From an uncultured Oscillospiraceae bacterium (GTDB lineage Bacteria > Bacillota > Clostridia > Oscillospirales > Oscillospiraceae), in assembly GCA_947588605.1 (NCBI GenBank), contig CANPYK010000001.1, positions 1-64,000 on the forward strand: a DNA stretch of 64,000 bases, given 5' to 3'. Under the pieces are notes generated by a model. That model had not been told where the DNA came from. It worked only from the letters and a program-made list of their open reading frames with translations, and searched no databases. Below, piece by piece: positions 54,377 to 62,017 of this stretch (positions are counted from its first letter, which is position 1; each line of letters opens with the position of its first letter). The position numbers were made by a program, and so were the translations under genes.

Positions 54377-55948
54377 ATGGATGATTGGACCATGTTCAAA
54401 AACACCGTTCTCTACGCGGAGAAGACGAAGCTCATGATGGAGTGGGGCGGCATGGACCTCAACGACGAGTACATCTTCTCCATGGAGCGCAAGATGAACA
54501 CCGCCATGAAGGCCATGCGGGAGCTGGAGGCCGGCGCCATCGCCAACCCCGACGAGGAGCGCATGGTGGGCCACTACTGGCTGCGCGCCCCGAAGCTCGC
54601 CCCCACGCCGGAGCTCACCGAGGAGATCGAAAGCTGCCTTACCCGCGTCAAGGCGTTCGTGAAGGACGTCCACGAGGGGAAGATCCTCTCCGAGTGCGGG
54701 AAACCGTTCAAAAACGTCCTGGTGGGCGGCATCGGCGGATCGTCCCTGGGGCCCCTCTTCGTCTCCAAGGCGCTGAGCACCCCGGCGGACAAGATGAAGC
54801 TCTACTTCCTGGACAACACCGACCCCGCCGGCATGGACGCCATCTTCCGCGCCGTGGAGCCGGAGCTCGACGAGACGCTGACCATCATCATCTCCAAGTC
54901 CGGCGGCACCGTGGAGACGCGCAACTGCCAGATGGAGGCCAAGGCCGTCTACGCCGCCCACGGACTTGACTTCGCCAAGCACTTCGTCACCGTCACCGGC
55001 GAGGGCTCCAAGCTCGACAACACCGCCGTCAGCGAGGGGTGGCTGGCCCGGTTCCCCATGTGGGACTGGGTGGGCGGCCGCACCTCCGTCATGTCCGCCG
55101 TGGGTCTTCTGCCCCTGGCGCTCCAGGGCATCGACATCGACGGCTTTTTGAAGGGCGCCGCCGACTGCGACGAGCTGGGCCGCCAGCCCAACCTTCTGGA
55201 GAACCCCGCCGCCGTCATGGCCCTGGCGTGGTATCGCGTCTCCGGCGGCCAGGGCGGCGTCACCCAGGTGGTCCTGCCCTATAAGGACAGCCTGGACCTC
55301 TTAGCTAAGTACCTCCAGCAGCTGGTGATGGAGTCCCTGGGCAAGGAGCTGGACCTGGACGGCAATAAGGTCAACCAGGGCCTTGCCGTCATGGGCAACA
55401 AGGGCACCTCCGACCAGCACAGCTATGTCCAGCAGCTCGTCGGCGGCCCCGCCAACATCTTCGTCATTTTCGTCCAGGTCCTCAAGGACCGGGACGGCCA
55501 GTCCGTCACGGTGGGCGAGGACTCCACCTCCGGCGACTACCTCAACGCCTTCATGCTGGGCACCAAGAAGAACCTGGAGGACCACGGCAAGAAGACCATG
55601 ACCGTCACCGTCCCCGAGGTCAACGCCTACAACGTGGGCCAGCTCATCGCCATTTGGGAGCGGGCCGTGGGCATCTACGCCCAGCTCATCCACATCAACG
55701 CCTACCACCAGCCCGCCGTGGAGTACGGCAAGAAGTGCGCCGGCGTCCTCATCGACATCAAAAACCGCGCCAGGGCTTTGCTCCTGGAGAAGAAGGCCCC
55801 CATGACCGCCCCGGAGATCGCGGAGGCGCTGAACGCCGACGCCCGGGACGTCTTCCGCCTCCTTCTGCATCTCACCGCCAACGACCCCGCCCTCACCATG
55901 ACCGTGGACCCCGAGGACATCACCGAGAGCACCTTCGCCGCGAAATAA
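54377..55948 (+). CDS. pgi: Glucose-6-phosphate isomerase
   Basis: Interconverts glucose-6-phosphate and fructose-6-phosphate, linking glycogen to glycolysis. The 523-residue protein has VGGIGGSSLGPLFVSKAL near residues 116-133, SKSGGTVETRN near 175-185 and GNKGTSDQHSYVQQLVGG near 339-356. The last 60 or so residues (KKAPMTAPEIAEALNADARD) look like an added winged-helix, as in clostridial forms. Last gene of the operon. Its TAA stop (55946-55948) is also one copy of a mobile element's target duplication. Confidence 0.94.
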   Translation: MDDWTMFKNTVLYAEKTKLMMEWGGMDLNDEYIFSMERKMNTAMKAMRELEAGAIANPDEERMVGHYWLRAPKLAPTPELTEEIESCLTRVKAFVKDVHEGKILSECGKPFKNVLVGGIGGSSLGPLFVSKALSTPADKMKLYFLDNTDPAGMDAIFRAVEPELDETLTIIISKSGGTVETRNCQMEAKAVYAAHGLDFAKHFVTVTGEGSKLDNTAVSEGWLARFPMWDWVGGRTSVMSAVGLLPLALQGIDIDGFLKGAADCDELGRQPNLLENPAAVMALAWYRVSGGQGGVTQVVLPYKDSLDLLAKYLQQLVMESLGKELDLDGNKVNQGLAVMGNKGTSDQHSYVQQLVGGPANIFVIFVQVLKDRDGQSVTVGEDSTSGDYLNAFMLGTKKNLEDHGKKTMTVTVPEVNAYNVGQLIAIWERAVGIYAQLIHINAYHQPAVEYGKKCAGVLIDIKNRARALLLEKKAPMTAPEIAEALNADARDVFRLLLHLTANDPALTMTVDPEDITESTFAAK

Positions 55949-56267
55949 TACGAATATCTATTTAAAAGGAGACACCGAGCGGCGAGGATTTTTCGTGTCA
56001 GGCAAGGAAGACGCCGCAGGGAATACTGTATGTATTCCCAAGGCGGCTGACGCCCCCGGGGTCCCCGGCGGGCAAAGCCCGCTGGGGAGAGGAGGAGCGA
56101 ACACAGCGCCTGACTGCGCCCGCAGGCGTGTTTCGAGGCCAACCGCCGCGCAGCGGCGGCTCTTGGGCCGAGATGGGCGACCAACGGGAGCCCGAAGCAA
56201 AGCGTGTTCAGCGACGACGACGCGAAAAAGGCCGTCGCAAATGTCTTATTTTAATTAGATATTAGTA
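55949..56267. mobile_element. MITE-like element, copy 2, long form (319 bp)
   Basis: Ends TACGAATATC (one base off) and GATATTAGTA, flanked by TAA (55946-55948, the pgi stop, and 56268-56270). Its left 100 and right 50 bases match the 159-bp copies; between about 56052 and 56215 lies an extra 160-bp segment with several hairpins. It has no coding capacity. Confidence 0.82.
56118..56183. repeat. Hairpin module shared with 61316-61385 (inverted)
   Basis: Contains GCGCCCGCAGGCGTGTTTCGAG and CCGCCGCGCAGCGGCGGCTCTT-type sequence. The reverse complement closely matches 61316-61385, which is embedded in a different repeat context. Together with its flanks it forms the extra part of the long MITE copy. 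Confidence 0.7.
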
Positions 56268-56283
56268 TAAATCGCCCCCGCGT

Positions 56284-56326
56284 AAAAAATCCCTCCCGCC
56301 CCTTGACAACCAAGGCGGCGGGAGGG
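56284..56326 (-). terminator. Minus-strand intrinsic terminator overlapping a plus-strand promoter
   Basis: 15-bp stem with one bulge (CCCTCCCGCC...CCTTG with CAAGG...GGCGGGAGGG), followed on the minus strand by ATTTTTTA. It would end transcripts from the promoter at 56808-56836. Confidence 0.72.
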
Positions 56327-56332
56327 TATAAT
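56303..56332 (+). promoter_or_regulatory. Predicted sigma-A promoter of a small RNA
   Basis: TTGACA at 56303-56308, 18-bp spacer, TATAAT at 56327-56332. Its -35 lies in the loop of the minus-strand terminator stem. Confidence 0.75.
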
Positions 56333-56338
56333 ACAGGT

Positions 56339-56483
56339 AGCAAGACAAAAGGGAGGGCGCGTCAGAACGCCTTCACCTGACAGTCTGGCCCAAGGAAAGC
56401 AGCTTTTTTATCTTTGCCGCAACAAAACTGTCACAGCAAAGGAAAAGACCGTTCGCTTCGGATCAGCGGCGGTCTTTTTCTTT
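56339..56483 (+). ncRNA. Candidate small non-coding RNA, antisense to a micro-peptide mRNA
   Basis: About 145 bases between a consensus promoter and a terminator (AAAGACCG...CGGTCTTT then TT at 56444-56479), without any credible frame. Predicted folds are GGCG/CGCC near 56356-56371 and a TGACAGT/ACTGTCA stem closing an A/U-rich internal loop. Its 3' end covers the last codons of the interrupted peptide frame on the minus strand, so the two transcripts are convergent and complementary, the layout of type I toxin-antitoxin pairs such as txpA/ratA. It is not recognisable as 4.5S, 6S or a known riboswitch. Confidence 0.65.
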
Positions 56484-56714
56484 ATCTTTTACGACCTGAA
56501 GCTGAAAGGTGAACCTATAGCCCCGGCGGTGAAAGGTAAATGTAATACTAATATCTATTTAAAAGGAGACACCGAGCGGCGAGGATTTTTCGCGTCAGGC
56601 AAGGAAGACGCCGCAGGGAATACTTTGTGTATTCCCAAGGCGGCTGACGCAGCATGACGCGAAAAAGACCGTCGCAAATGTCTTATTTTAATTAGATATT
56701 AGTATAAAATACAT
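56463..56714 (-). pseudogene. 29-codon micro-peptide gene interrupted by MITE copy 3
   Basis: ATG at 56714-56712 lies 6 bases after GGAGGGGG and follows a consensus promoter. The frame is broken after three codons by the element at 56546-56704. Removing the element and one TAA copy joins 56705-56714 to 56463-56542 and gives an uninterrupted frame starting MYFTFTFHRRGYRF and ending VVKDKEKDRR, then TGA. The peptide alternates aromatic and polar residues and has a strongly charged tail; it lacks an obvious membrane helix. As it stands the frame encodes only about 8 residues before a stop within the element. Function unknown; a type I toxin-like role is inferred from the convergent RNA. Confidence 0.65.
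56546..56704. mobile_element. MITE-like element, copy 3 (159 bp)
   Basis: TACTAATATC...GATATTAGTA ends with TAA duplications at 56543-56545 and 56705-56707. Nearly identical to copy 1 in reverse orientation. It sits inside the micro-peptide frame. Confidence 0.87.
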
Positions 56715-56807
56715 TGCGCACCCCCTCCTTTCGGAAAGAGTGGCCAGACCGTCGTTTGTCGGATCCGGCGCCCCTCGGCGCCCTCCCGCCCCTTGCGGGG
56801 CGAATCA

Positions 56808-56836
56808 ATTATACCGTATGGCGCGCATTTTGTCAA
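56808..56836 (-). promoter_or_regulatory. Consensus promoter of the interrupted micro-peptide gene
   Basis: Minus strand TTGACA (56836-56831), 17-bp spacer, TATAAT (56813-56808). The leader down to 56715 contains CGCCCCGC/GCGGGGCG-type and GGCGCC hairpins, then GAAAGGAGGGGG. Confidence 0.8.
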
Positions 56837-56867
56837 CTTTTGCCCGAAAAAAGTGTGTCCAATGATC

Positions 56868-58004
56868 CTACCTCAAAAACATCGTCGGTTTCGGCTTCAT
56901 TTTGATGCCGGAGACGATGCCCATGGCGGCGTAGAGGGTGACGATGGAGGAGCCGCCGTAGCTGAAGAAGGGGAGGGTGAGGCCGATGACGGGGGCGATG
57001 CCGATGCACATGCCCACATTCTCCAGGGTCTGCACGGCGACCATGGCGGCGACGCCCATGCAGGTGAGGGCCCCCAGGCGGCTCTTGGACCGGAGGCCCA
57101 CCTGGACCACCCGGACGATGATGCAGGTCAGCAGGGCAACGATGAGCAGGCACCCCAGGATGCCCGTCTCCTCCCCGGCCACGGCGAAGATGAAGTCGGA
57201 GCTTTGGAGGGGCAGATCGCCGGTGGCGGTCTGCGGGCCGTGGAAAAGCCCCTGGCCGAGGACGCCGCCGGAGGCGATGGCCGCCTTGGCAAGACGGGTC
57301 TGCCAGGTGATGCCCTGGCCGGTGGGGTCGATCTCGGCGGGGATGAAGGTGGCCAGGATCCGGTTGCGGTAGTTGTCGTTGAGGAAGTAGTACCAGATGT
57401 AGGGCACGGTCAAAAGCAGCACCGCCACCGCCCCCAGGATCCACCAGACGGACAGGCCGGCGGCGTAGAGCATCACCACGAAAATGAAAAGATACACCAG
57501 CGCCGAGCCCGTGTCCCCGGAGACGGCCACGATGAGGCCGAAGAAGACGCCGGCGTAGAGGAACAGCGCCGCCAGGGGGAGGGGACTGTTGAGCCGTTCC
57601 TCATCGGCGAAGTGGGTGATGAGGTGCGCCAGGGACACGATGAAGACCACCTTCACCAGCTCCGCCGGCTGGATGCCGATGCCCGCGAAGCGGATCCACG
57701 CCCGGTTGCCGCCCTGGGCCGAGCCCAGCCAGCGCAGGGAGAGGATCAGCGCCAGCCCCAGGAACGTCAGGAGCCGCCACTTGTCGGCGATGAGGTCGAT
57801 GTCCACCAGGGAAAAGAGAAAATAGAGCACCAGGCCCAGCACGGCGGCGCCGATCTGGACATACAAGGGCCGCATATTCCCGTCTGCGCGCAGGGCGCTG
57901 GCGATGAGCACCGACCCGAAGGCGGTGCAGATGAGGCACAGCACCAAAAGGAACGTGTCCGACCGGCGCAGATACCCGCCAAAGGCGGAGAGAAATCGTT
58001 TCAC
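56868..58004 (-). CDS. rodA: SEDS-family peptidoglycan polymerase RodA (FtsW/RodA/SpoVE)
   Basis: Membrane glycan-strand polymerase working with a class B penicillin-binding protein. The 378-residue protein has about ten membrane helices and SEDS motifs: GNRAWIRFAGIGIQPAELVKV near residues 99-119 and a C-terminal GLTLPFFSYGGSSIVTLYAAMG near 341-362. Length and the NRAWI(R) pattern favour RodA over FtsW, but SpoVE is possible in a spore former. AAGGGG precedes ATG 58004; a MITE begins 27 bases upstream, so the original promoter may be displaced. Confidence 0.88.
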   Translation of the reverse strand: MKRFLSAFGGYLRRSDTFLLVLCLICTAFGSVLIASALRADGNMRPLYVQIGAAVLGLVLYFLFSLVDIDLIADKWRLLTFLGLALILSLRWLGSAQGGNRAWIRFAGIGIQPAELVKVVFIVSLAHLITHFADEERLNSPLPLAALFLYAGVFFGLIVAVSGDTGSALVYLFIFVVMLYAAGLSVWWILGAVAVLLLTVPYIWYYFLNDNYRNRILATFIPAEIDPTGQGITWQTRLAKAAIASGGVLGQGLFHGPQTATGDLPLQSSDFIFAVAGEETGILGCLLIVALLTCIIVRVVQVGLRSKSRLGALTCMGVAAMVAVQTLENVGMCIGIAPVIGLTLPFFSYGGSSIVTLYAAMGIVSGIKMKPKPTMFLR

Positions 58005-58031
58005 GGTAAGACCCCTTACTCAAAAGGCTTA

Positions 58032-58191
58032 TACTAATATCCACTTAAAACAAGCCATTCGCGACGGCCTTTTTTGCGTCATGCTGCGTCAGCCGCCTTG
58101 GAAATACCAATGGGTATTCCCTGCGGCGTCTTCCAAGCCTTACGCAAAAAATCCTCGCCGCTCGGTGTCTTCTTTTAAATGGATATTAGTA
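58032..58191. mobile_element. MITE-like element, copy 4 (160 bp)
   Basis: TACTAATATC...GATATTAGTA ends flanked by TTA at 58029-58031 and 58192-58194. More diverged inside than copies 1 and 3 (for example CCTTACGCAAAAA for CCTGACACGAAAAA), so probably an older insertion. Lies in the divergent gap between rodA and tsaE. Confidence 0.85.
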
Positions 58192-58259
58192 TTACCTCCC
58201 ATTTTACCACAGTTTTTGCCCCGCGTAAACCGGTTTTTCGCGCAAAAGAAAATTTGCCC

Positions 58260-58288
58260 TTTAAACTTTCCGCCGGGTGTGCTATAAT
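58260..58288 (+). promoter_or_regulatory. Predicted promoter of tsaE-tsaB
   Basis: TTTAAA at 58260-58265, 17-bp spacer, TATAAT at 58283-58288, 26 bases before the tsaE ATG. Confidence 0.6.
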
Positions 58289-58313
58289 GTCCGGAGAAAA
58301 AGGAAGGTGCCCC

Positions 58314-58736
58314 ATGAGAGTTTTGAGCGCAAGCGAACAGGAGACGGAGAGGCTGGGCGAACAGCTGGGCGCGCGTCTGCGCCCCGGCGGCGTGCTGGCC
58401 TTTTACGGCGGTCTGGGGGCCGGGAAGACGGCCTTCATCCGGGGCGTGGCCAGGGGCCTGGGCGTGGAGGGCCGGGTCACCAGCCCCACCTTCACCATCG
58501 TCAACGAATACCCCGGCCGGGTGCCGCTTTTCCACTTCGATATGTACAGGCTCGGCTCCTCCGACGAGCTTTTTGACATCGGCTGGGAGGACTACCTTGC
58601 CCGGGGCGGCGTGTGCTGCGTGGAGTGGACGGAGAACGTGGAGGACGCCATCCCGCCGGAGGCCGTCCGGGTGCGCATCGAAAAGACCGGGGAGCAAGAG
58701 CGCGTCATCGACATAGAAGGGGAGGGGATCGCGTGA
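58314..58736 (+). CDS. tsaE: tRNA t6A-modification ATPase TsaE
   Basis: P-loop ATPase needed to cycle the TsaB-TsaD complex that makes N6-threonylcarbamoyladenosine at tRNA position 37. The 140-residue protein has Walker A GGLGAGKTAFIRG near residues 31-43, the family stretch VTSPTFTIVNEYPG near 58-71, and HFDMYRL. ATG 58314 follows GGAAGG; frames reaching upstream into the MITE are rejected. It overlaps tsaB by GTGA. Confidence 0.94.
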   Translation: MRVLSASEQETERLGEQLGARLRPGGVLAFYGGLGAGKTAFIRGVARGLGVEGRVTSPTFTIVNEYPGRVPLFHFDMYRLGSSDELFDIGWEDYLARGGVCCVEWTENVEDAIPPEAVRVRIEKTGEQERVIDIEGEGIA

Positions 58737-59428
58737 GGATCCTGGCATTCGAGTCCTCGGCCAGGGCCGCCAGCGTGGCGGTGACGGAGGACGAAAGGCT
58801 CCTGGGCCAGTATTTCCAGGCCAGCGCCCTCACCCACTCCCGGACGCTCCTTAAAATGGCGGAGGACCTTCTGCGCAACCTGGAGCTGACGGTGGCGGAC
58901 GTGGACGCCCTGGCGGTGGCCCGCGGCCCCGGGTCCTTCACCGGCGTGCGCATCGGCGTGGCGGCGGTGAAGGGGCTTTGCTGGGGCGCGGACAAGCCGG
59001 TCATCGGCGTCTCCACTCTGGAGGCCATGGCCTGGCACGGCCTGGGGCAAGGCGACGCGGTCATCTGCCCAGCCATGGACGCCCGCCGGGGGCAGATCTA
59101 CACCGCCAAATTCCGCCTGGAGGGGGGAAGGCCCCTGCGAACAGGCGAGGACCGGGCCGTCGCCCTGGACGAGCTGGTGACGGAAGCAAAAAATGAAAAA
59201 ACCGCGTATTTTTTTGTTGGAGACGGCGCCGAGTTGTGCTATAATAGGTTTTTGGAGGAGGGGCTCCCGGCCTATCTTGCCCGGGAGCCGCTGCGCCTCC
59301 AGTCGGCCTGGGGCGTGGCTATGGCGGCGGCGGGGAAGACCCCGGAGCCGGCCCGGGACCTCACGCCCACCTATCTGCGCCTTTCCCAGGCCGAACGGGA
59401 GAGGCTTGAAAAACTGCGTCAGGCATAA
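58733..59428 (+). CDS. tsaB: tRNA t6A-modification scaffold protein TsaB
   Basis: Actin-like fold partner of TsaD in t6A synthesis. The 231-residue protein begins MRILAFESSARAASVAV and has the typical VARGPGSFTGVRIGVAAVKGL near residues 62-82. GTG 58733 overlaps the tsaE stop. tsaD and rimI, often next to it, are not in this window. Confidence 0.93.
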   Translation: MRILAFESSARAASVAVTEDERLLGQYFQASALTHSRTLLKMAEDLLRNLELTVADVDALAVARGPGSFTGVRIGVAAVKGLCWGADKPVIGVSTLEAMAWHGLGQGDAVICPAMDARRGQIYTAKFRLEGGRPLRTGEDRAVALDELVTEAKNEKTAYFFVGDGAELCYNRFLEEGLPAYLAREPLRLQSAWGVAMAAAGKTPEPARDLTPTYLRLSQAERERLEKLRQA

Positions 59429-59460
59429 AAAATTTATATAGTTACGGAGGATAAAAGAAC

Positions 59461-60090
59461 ATGGCAGAGCTTCACGTACTCGATCACCCCCTGATCCACC
59501 ACAAGCTGTCCATCCTCAGAGACAAGAACACCGGCGTCAAGGAGTTCCGGGAGATCGTGGGAGAGATCTCCACCCTCATGTGCTATGAGGCCACCCGGAA
59601 TCTGCCCACCGTGGAGACTACGGTGGAGACCCCCGTCGCCCCCGCCGTCGTGCGCACCCTGGGCGACCAGAAGATCACCATCGTCCCCATCCTCCGCGCC
59701 GGCCTTGGCATGGTGGACCCGATGCTCAAGCTCCTGCCCAGCGCCCGCGTGGGCCACATCGGCCTTTTCCGCGACCCGGACACCCACGAGCCCATTAAAT
59801 ATTACTGCAAGATGCCCGACGACATCGCCGAGAGCGCCGTCATCATCGTCGATCCCATGCTGGCCACCGGCGGCAGCGCCAGCGCCGCCATCGACTTCAT
59901 CAAGGAGTACGGCTGCAAGTCCATCACCTTGGTGGACATCATCGCCGCCCCGGAGGGCGTCAACGTTATCCGCCGCGATCACCCGGACGTGGACATCTAC
60001 GTGGCCGCCGTGGACGAGAAGCTCAACGACCACGCCTATATCGTCCCCGGCCTCGGCGACGCCGGCGACCGCATCTTCGGCACGAAATAA
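59461..60090 (+). CDS. upp: Uracil phosphoribosyltransferase
   Basis: Salvages uracil to UMP with PRPP. The 209-residue protein has [19 protein letters not shown] near residues 76-94 and the PRPP loop [18 protein letters not shown] near 137-154. ACGGAGG precedes ATG 59461. Usually 30 bases apart from neighbours, so probably co-transcribed loosely with tsaB or from an internal promoter. Confidence 0.95.
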   Translation: MAELHVLDHPLIHHKLSILRDKNTGVKEFREIVGEISTLMCYEATRNLPTVETTVETPVAPAVVRTLGDQKITIVPILRAGLGMVDPMLKLLPSARVGHIGLFRDPDTHEPIKYYCKMPDDIAESAVIIVDPMLATGGSASAAIDFIKEYGCKSITLVDIIAAPEGVNVIRRDHPDVDIYVAAVDEKLNDHAYIVPGLGDAGDRIFGTK

Positions 60091-60121
60091 AAATTTATTT
60101 TTCAGAAAGGGGAATACCACC

Positions 60122-60658
60122 ATGAGCAAATACGCCGGCACACAGACCGAGAAGAACCTCTGGGCCGCCTTCGCCGGGGAGTCCCAGGCCCGCAACAAGT
60201 ACACCTACTTCGCCTCCAAGGCCAAGAAGGAGGGCTACGAGCAGATCGCGGCCCTGTTCCTGAAGACCGCCGACAACGAGAAGGAGCACGCCAAGCTCTG
60301 GTTTAAGGAGCTGGAGGGCATCGGCGACACCGCCCAGAACCTTGAGGAGGCCGCGAACGGCGAGAACTACGAGTGGACCGACATGTACGCGGGCTTCGCC
60401 AAGACCGCCGAGGAGGAGGGCTTCCCGGAGCTGGCCGCCCGCTTCCGCCTGGTGGCCGAGATCGAGCACCACCACGAGGACCGCTACCGCGCCCTTTTGA
60501 AGAACGTGGAGACGGCCAAGGTCTTCGAGAAGTCCGAGGTCAAGGTCTGGGAGTGCCGCAACTGCGGCCACATCTGCGTCGGCACCAAGGCCCCCGACGT
60601 CTGCCCGACCTGCAACCACCCCCAGAGCTTCTTTGAGGTACACGCGGAGAACTATTAA
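60122..60658 (+). CDS. rbr: Rubrerythrin
   Basis: Non-haem iron peroxidase protecting anaerobes from hydrogen peroxide. The 178-residue protein has the ferritin-like diiron domain ([19 protein letters not shown] near residues 20-38, [12 protein letters not shown] near 54-65, [10 protein letters not shown] near 120-129) and a C-terminal rubredoxin-like Fe(Cys)4 site with CRNC and CPTC. AGAAAGGGG precedes ATG 60122. Indicates an anaerobic lifestyle. A structured repeat begins 2 bases after its stop. Confidence 0.95.
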   Translation: MSKYAGTQTEKNLWAAFAGESQARNKYTYFASKAKKEGYEQIAALFLKTADNEKEHAKLWFKELEGIGDTAQNLEEAANGENYEWTDMYAGFAKTAEEEGFPELAARFRLVAEIEHHHEDRYRALLKNVETAKVFEKSEVKVWECRNCGHICVGTKAPDVCPTCNHPQSFFEVHAENY

Positions 60659-60660
60659 AG

Positions 60661-60850
60661 CTGGCTTTGAAGGCCGCTTTGCGGCCTTCAAATGCCAAGG
60701 GGAAACGTGCGAAAGCCCCCGCTCGAATTCTGCGGAATTCGAGCGGGGGCTTTCTGCTGTCACGGCTCGCGCACTCGCTTCGCTCGCACACTCACCGTGA
60801 CAAAAGGTATTTTTTCCGACGTACACGCCGCCGGAAAAAATGGCTCGATG
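60661..60850 (+). repeat. Constant-scaffold, variable-stem hairpin element, copy A
   Basis: Order: CTGGC; stem 1 TTTGAAGGCCGC/GCGGCCTTCAAA (60666-60692); TGCCAAGGGGAAACGTGC; stem 2, 20 bp, at 60711-60730 and 60735-60754 around loop TGCG; TGCTG; stem 3 TCACGG (60760-60765)/CCGTGA (60795-60800); and a 50-base tail at 60801-60850 that itself holds TTTTTTCCG/CGGAAAAAA. Copy B at 63708-63900 has the same scaffold with different stem sequences. Confidence 0.8.
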
Positions 60851-61705
60851 AGAAATGTTGTGGAAAAGTTTCCGAATCATCGTACCCGCTCCGTCTCAGA
60901 GCCCTCCCCGCAGGGCGGGGAGGGGGAGGGGTGAGGTGGGAGCCGAAGGGCTTAGGGCAGTTGCGATGAACGGACCTACCTCATCCGGCGCCTGCGGGCA
61001 CCACCTTCCCCGCCCTGCGGGGAAGGCTAGGACGGGGACTCGAATACCCCGCCGCTGCGGCGGCACCCCTTTTTCCGAAAAAGGGGTCGGGGGAATATGG
61101 TTGCGGCGCTACGCGCCGCGTTTATAAAAAATTGCGCCGCATCGCGGCGCAAACCTTTTTAAGCCCCCTCCTCGTAGGAGGGGGGCAGGGGGGGAAGCGA
61201 AGGTGGGATGACAGAGCGGTATCGTTGAACCACAGGTTATAAACACCGCCGTAGGGGTCGCCGTCCCCGGCGACCCGCCCATCGACCATTGACACGTCCC
61301 GAACAACGTCGCATGGGCCGCATCTCCGCGCTAAGAGCCGCCGCTGCGCGGCGGTTGCGCTCCGAAACGCGCCTGCGGGCGCAGGCCCACGGCGGCCCAT
61401 GCCTCCGATAACCGATATGTACCGTTTTATCGGAACCGCGCCCGTCCCGCAACCGCGCACGGGCGGGTTTGGAACCCGCCCCTACAGGAGAAGTGGAAGG
61501 TAATCCCATAAAAACGACATGGGAGGTTATCGCAACGCGGGTCGCCGAGGACGGCGACCCCTACGGCGTTTATCGGAGACAATCTAAGCCCTGCAACGTG
61601 GGCCAACCTGGGCGGCGGCCCGTACGGCGGTGATGGAAGGTCATTTAGAAACTGTAGGGGCGGGTTCCAAACCCGCCCGTGCCCCGTCCCCCGCAGGGCA
61701 TCCCC
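60851..61705. repeat. GC-rich intergenic mosaic repeat cluster, second copy of the 1-416 repeat
   Basis: No gene seen. 60885-61208 matches 76-416 in order and sequence with scattered differences. Then come GTAGGGGTCGCC...GGCGACCC (61250-61278), a nested hairpin module at 61316-61385 that is the inverse of 56118-56183, two GGGTTTGGAACCCGCCC hairpins (61461-61487 and 61653-61680), and GGGTCGCC/GGCGACCC near 61537-61562. Confidence 0.8.
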
Positions 61706-61707
61706 CC

Positions 61708-61905
61708 TCATTTCCCCGCCCGCGCTCTGTTCCTCTCATAATTCCTTCCCCGCTGGAAGCCGTAGTTATACGCCGCCGACACCGAAAACAAGCAGTCCTC
61801 CATGTACGCCAACGCGCACGCCTCCGCCAGGGTCATCCGATACGCTTCCGGAGGTTTTCTGTTCTTCATCTCCTCCGCCCAGGCTTCGTCATGTTTTTTT
61901 CTCAT
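61708..61905 (-). CDS. Small hypothetical protein
   Basis: Not recognised. The 65-residue protein is charged at both ends (KKHDEAWAEEMKNRKPPEAY, then RGRNYERNRARAGK) with a short Ala/Cys-containing helix in the middle, and no signal peptide. ATG 61905 follows AGAGGTG by 6 bases; a GTG at 61914 would overlap that site. It is divergent from two HTH genes and shares an operator-rich gap with them, so is probably controlled by the first repressor. Confidence 0.6.
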   Translation of the reverse strand: MRKKHDEAWAEEMKNRKPPEAYRMTLAEACALAYMEDCLFSVSAAYNYGFQRGRNYERNRARAGK

Positions 61906-61930
61906 AGTGGGCACCTCTTATAATTTTTTA

Positions 61931-62004
61931 TTGACATCTAGTGAATGTCAATCCCACATGTAATATATCATATTATCATCTTGTTGACAAGCACAAAATG
62001 TCAA
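61931..62004. promoter_or_regulatory. Pair of inverted-repeat operators in the divergent gap
   Basis: Site 1 TTGACAT...ATGTCAA (61931-61937 and 61945-61951); site 2 TTGACA...TGTCAA (61984-61989 and 61999-62004). Both share the half-site TTGACA, as expected for a dimeric XRE-type repressor. Confidence 0.62.
61962..61990 (-). promoter_or_regulatory. Predicted promoter of the 65-residue protein gene
   Basis: Minus strand TTGTCA (61990-61985), 17-bp spacer, TATATT (61967-61962). The -35 overlaps operator site 2, so binding there should repress it. Confidence 0.5.
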
Positions 62005-62017
62005 GGAGGTGATAAAA

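Noticed and set aside
56339-56483. Small RNA as 4.5S SRP RNA because of GGAAAGCAGC
   Set aside because: The conserved GGUCCGGAAGGAAGCAGC context and the long apical hairpin are missing.
58179-58313. Upstream start for tsaE within the MITE
   Set aside because: A promoter at 58260-58288 and a ribosome-binding site just before 58314 place the start at 58314.
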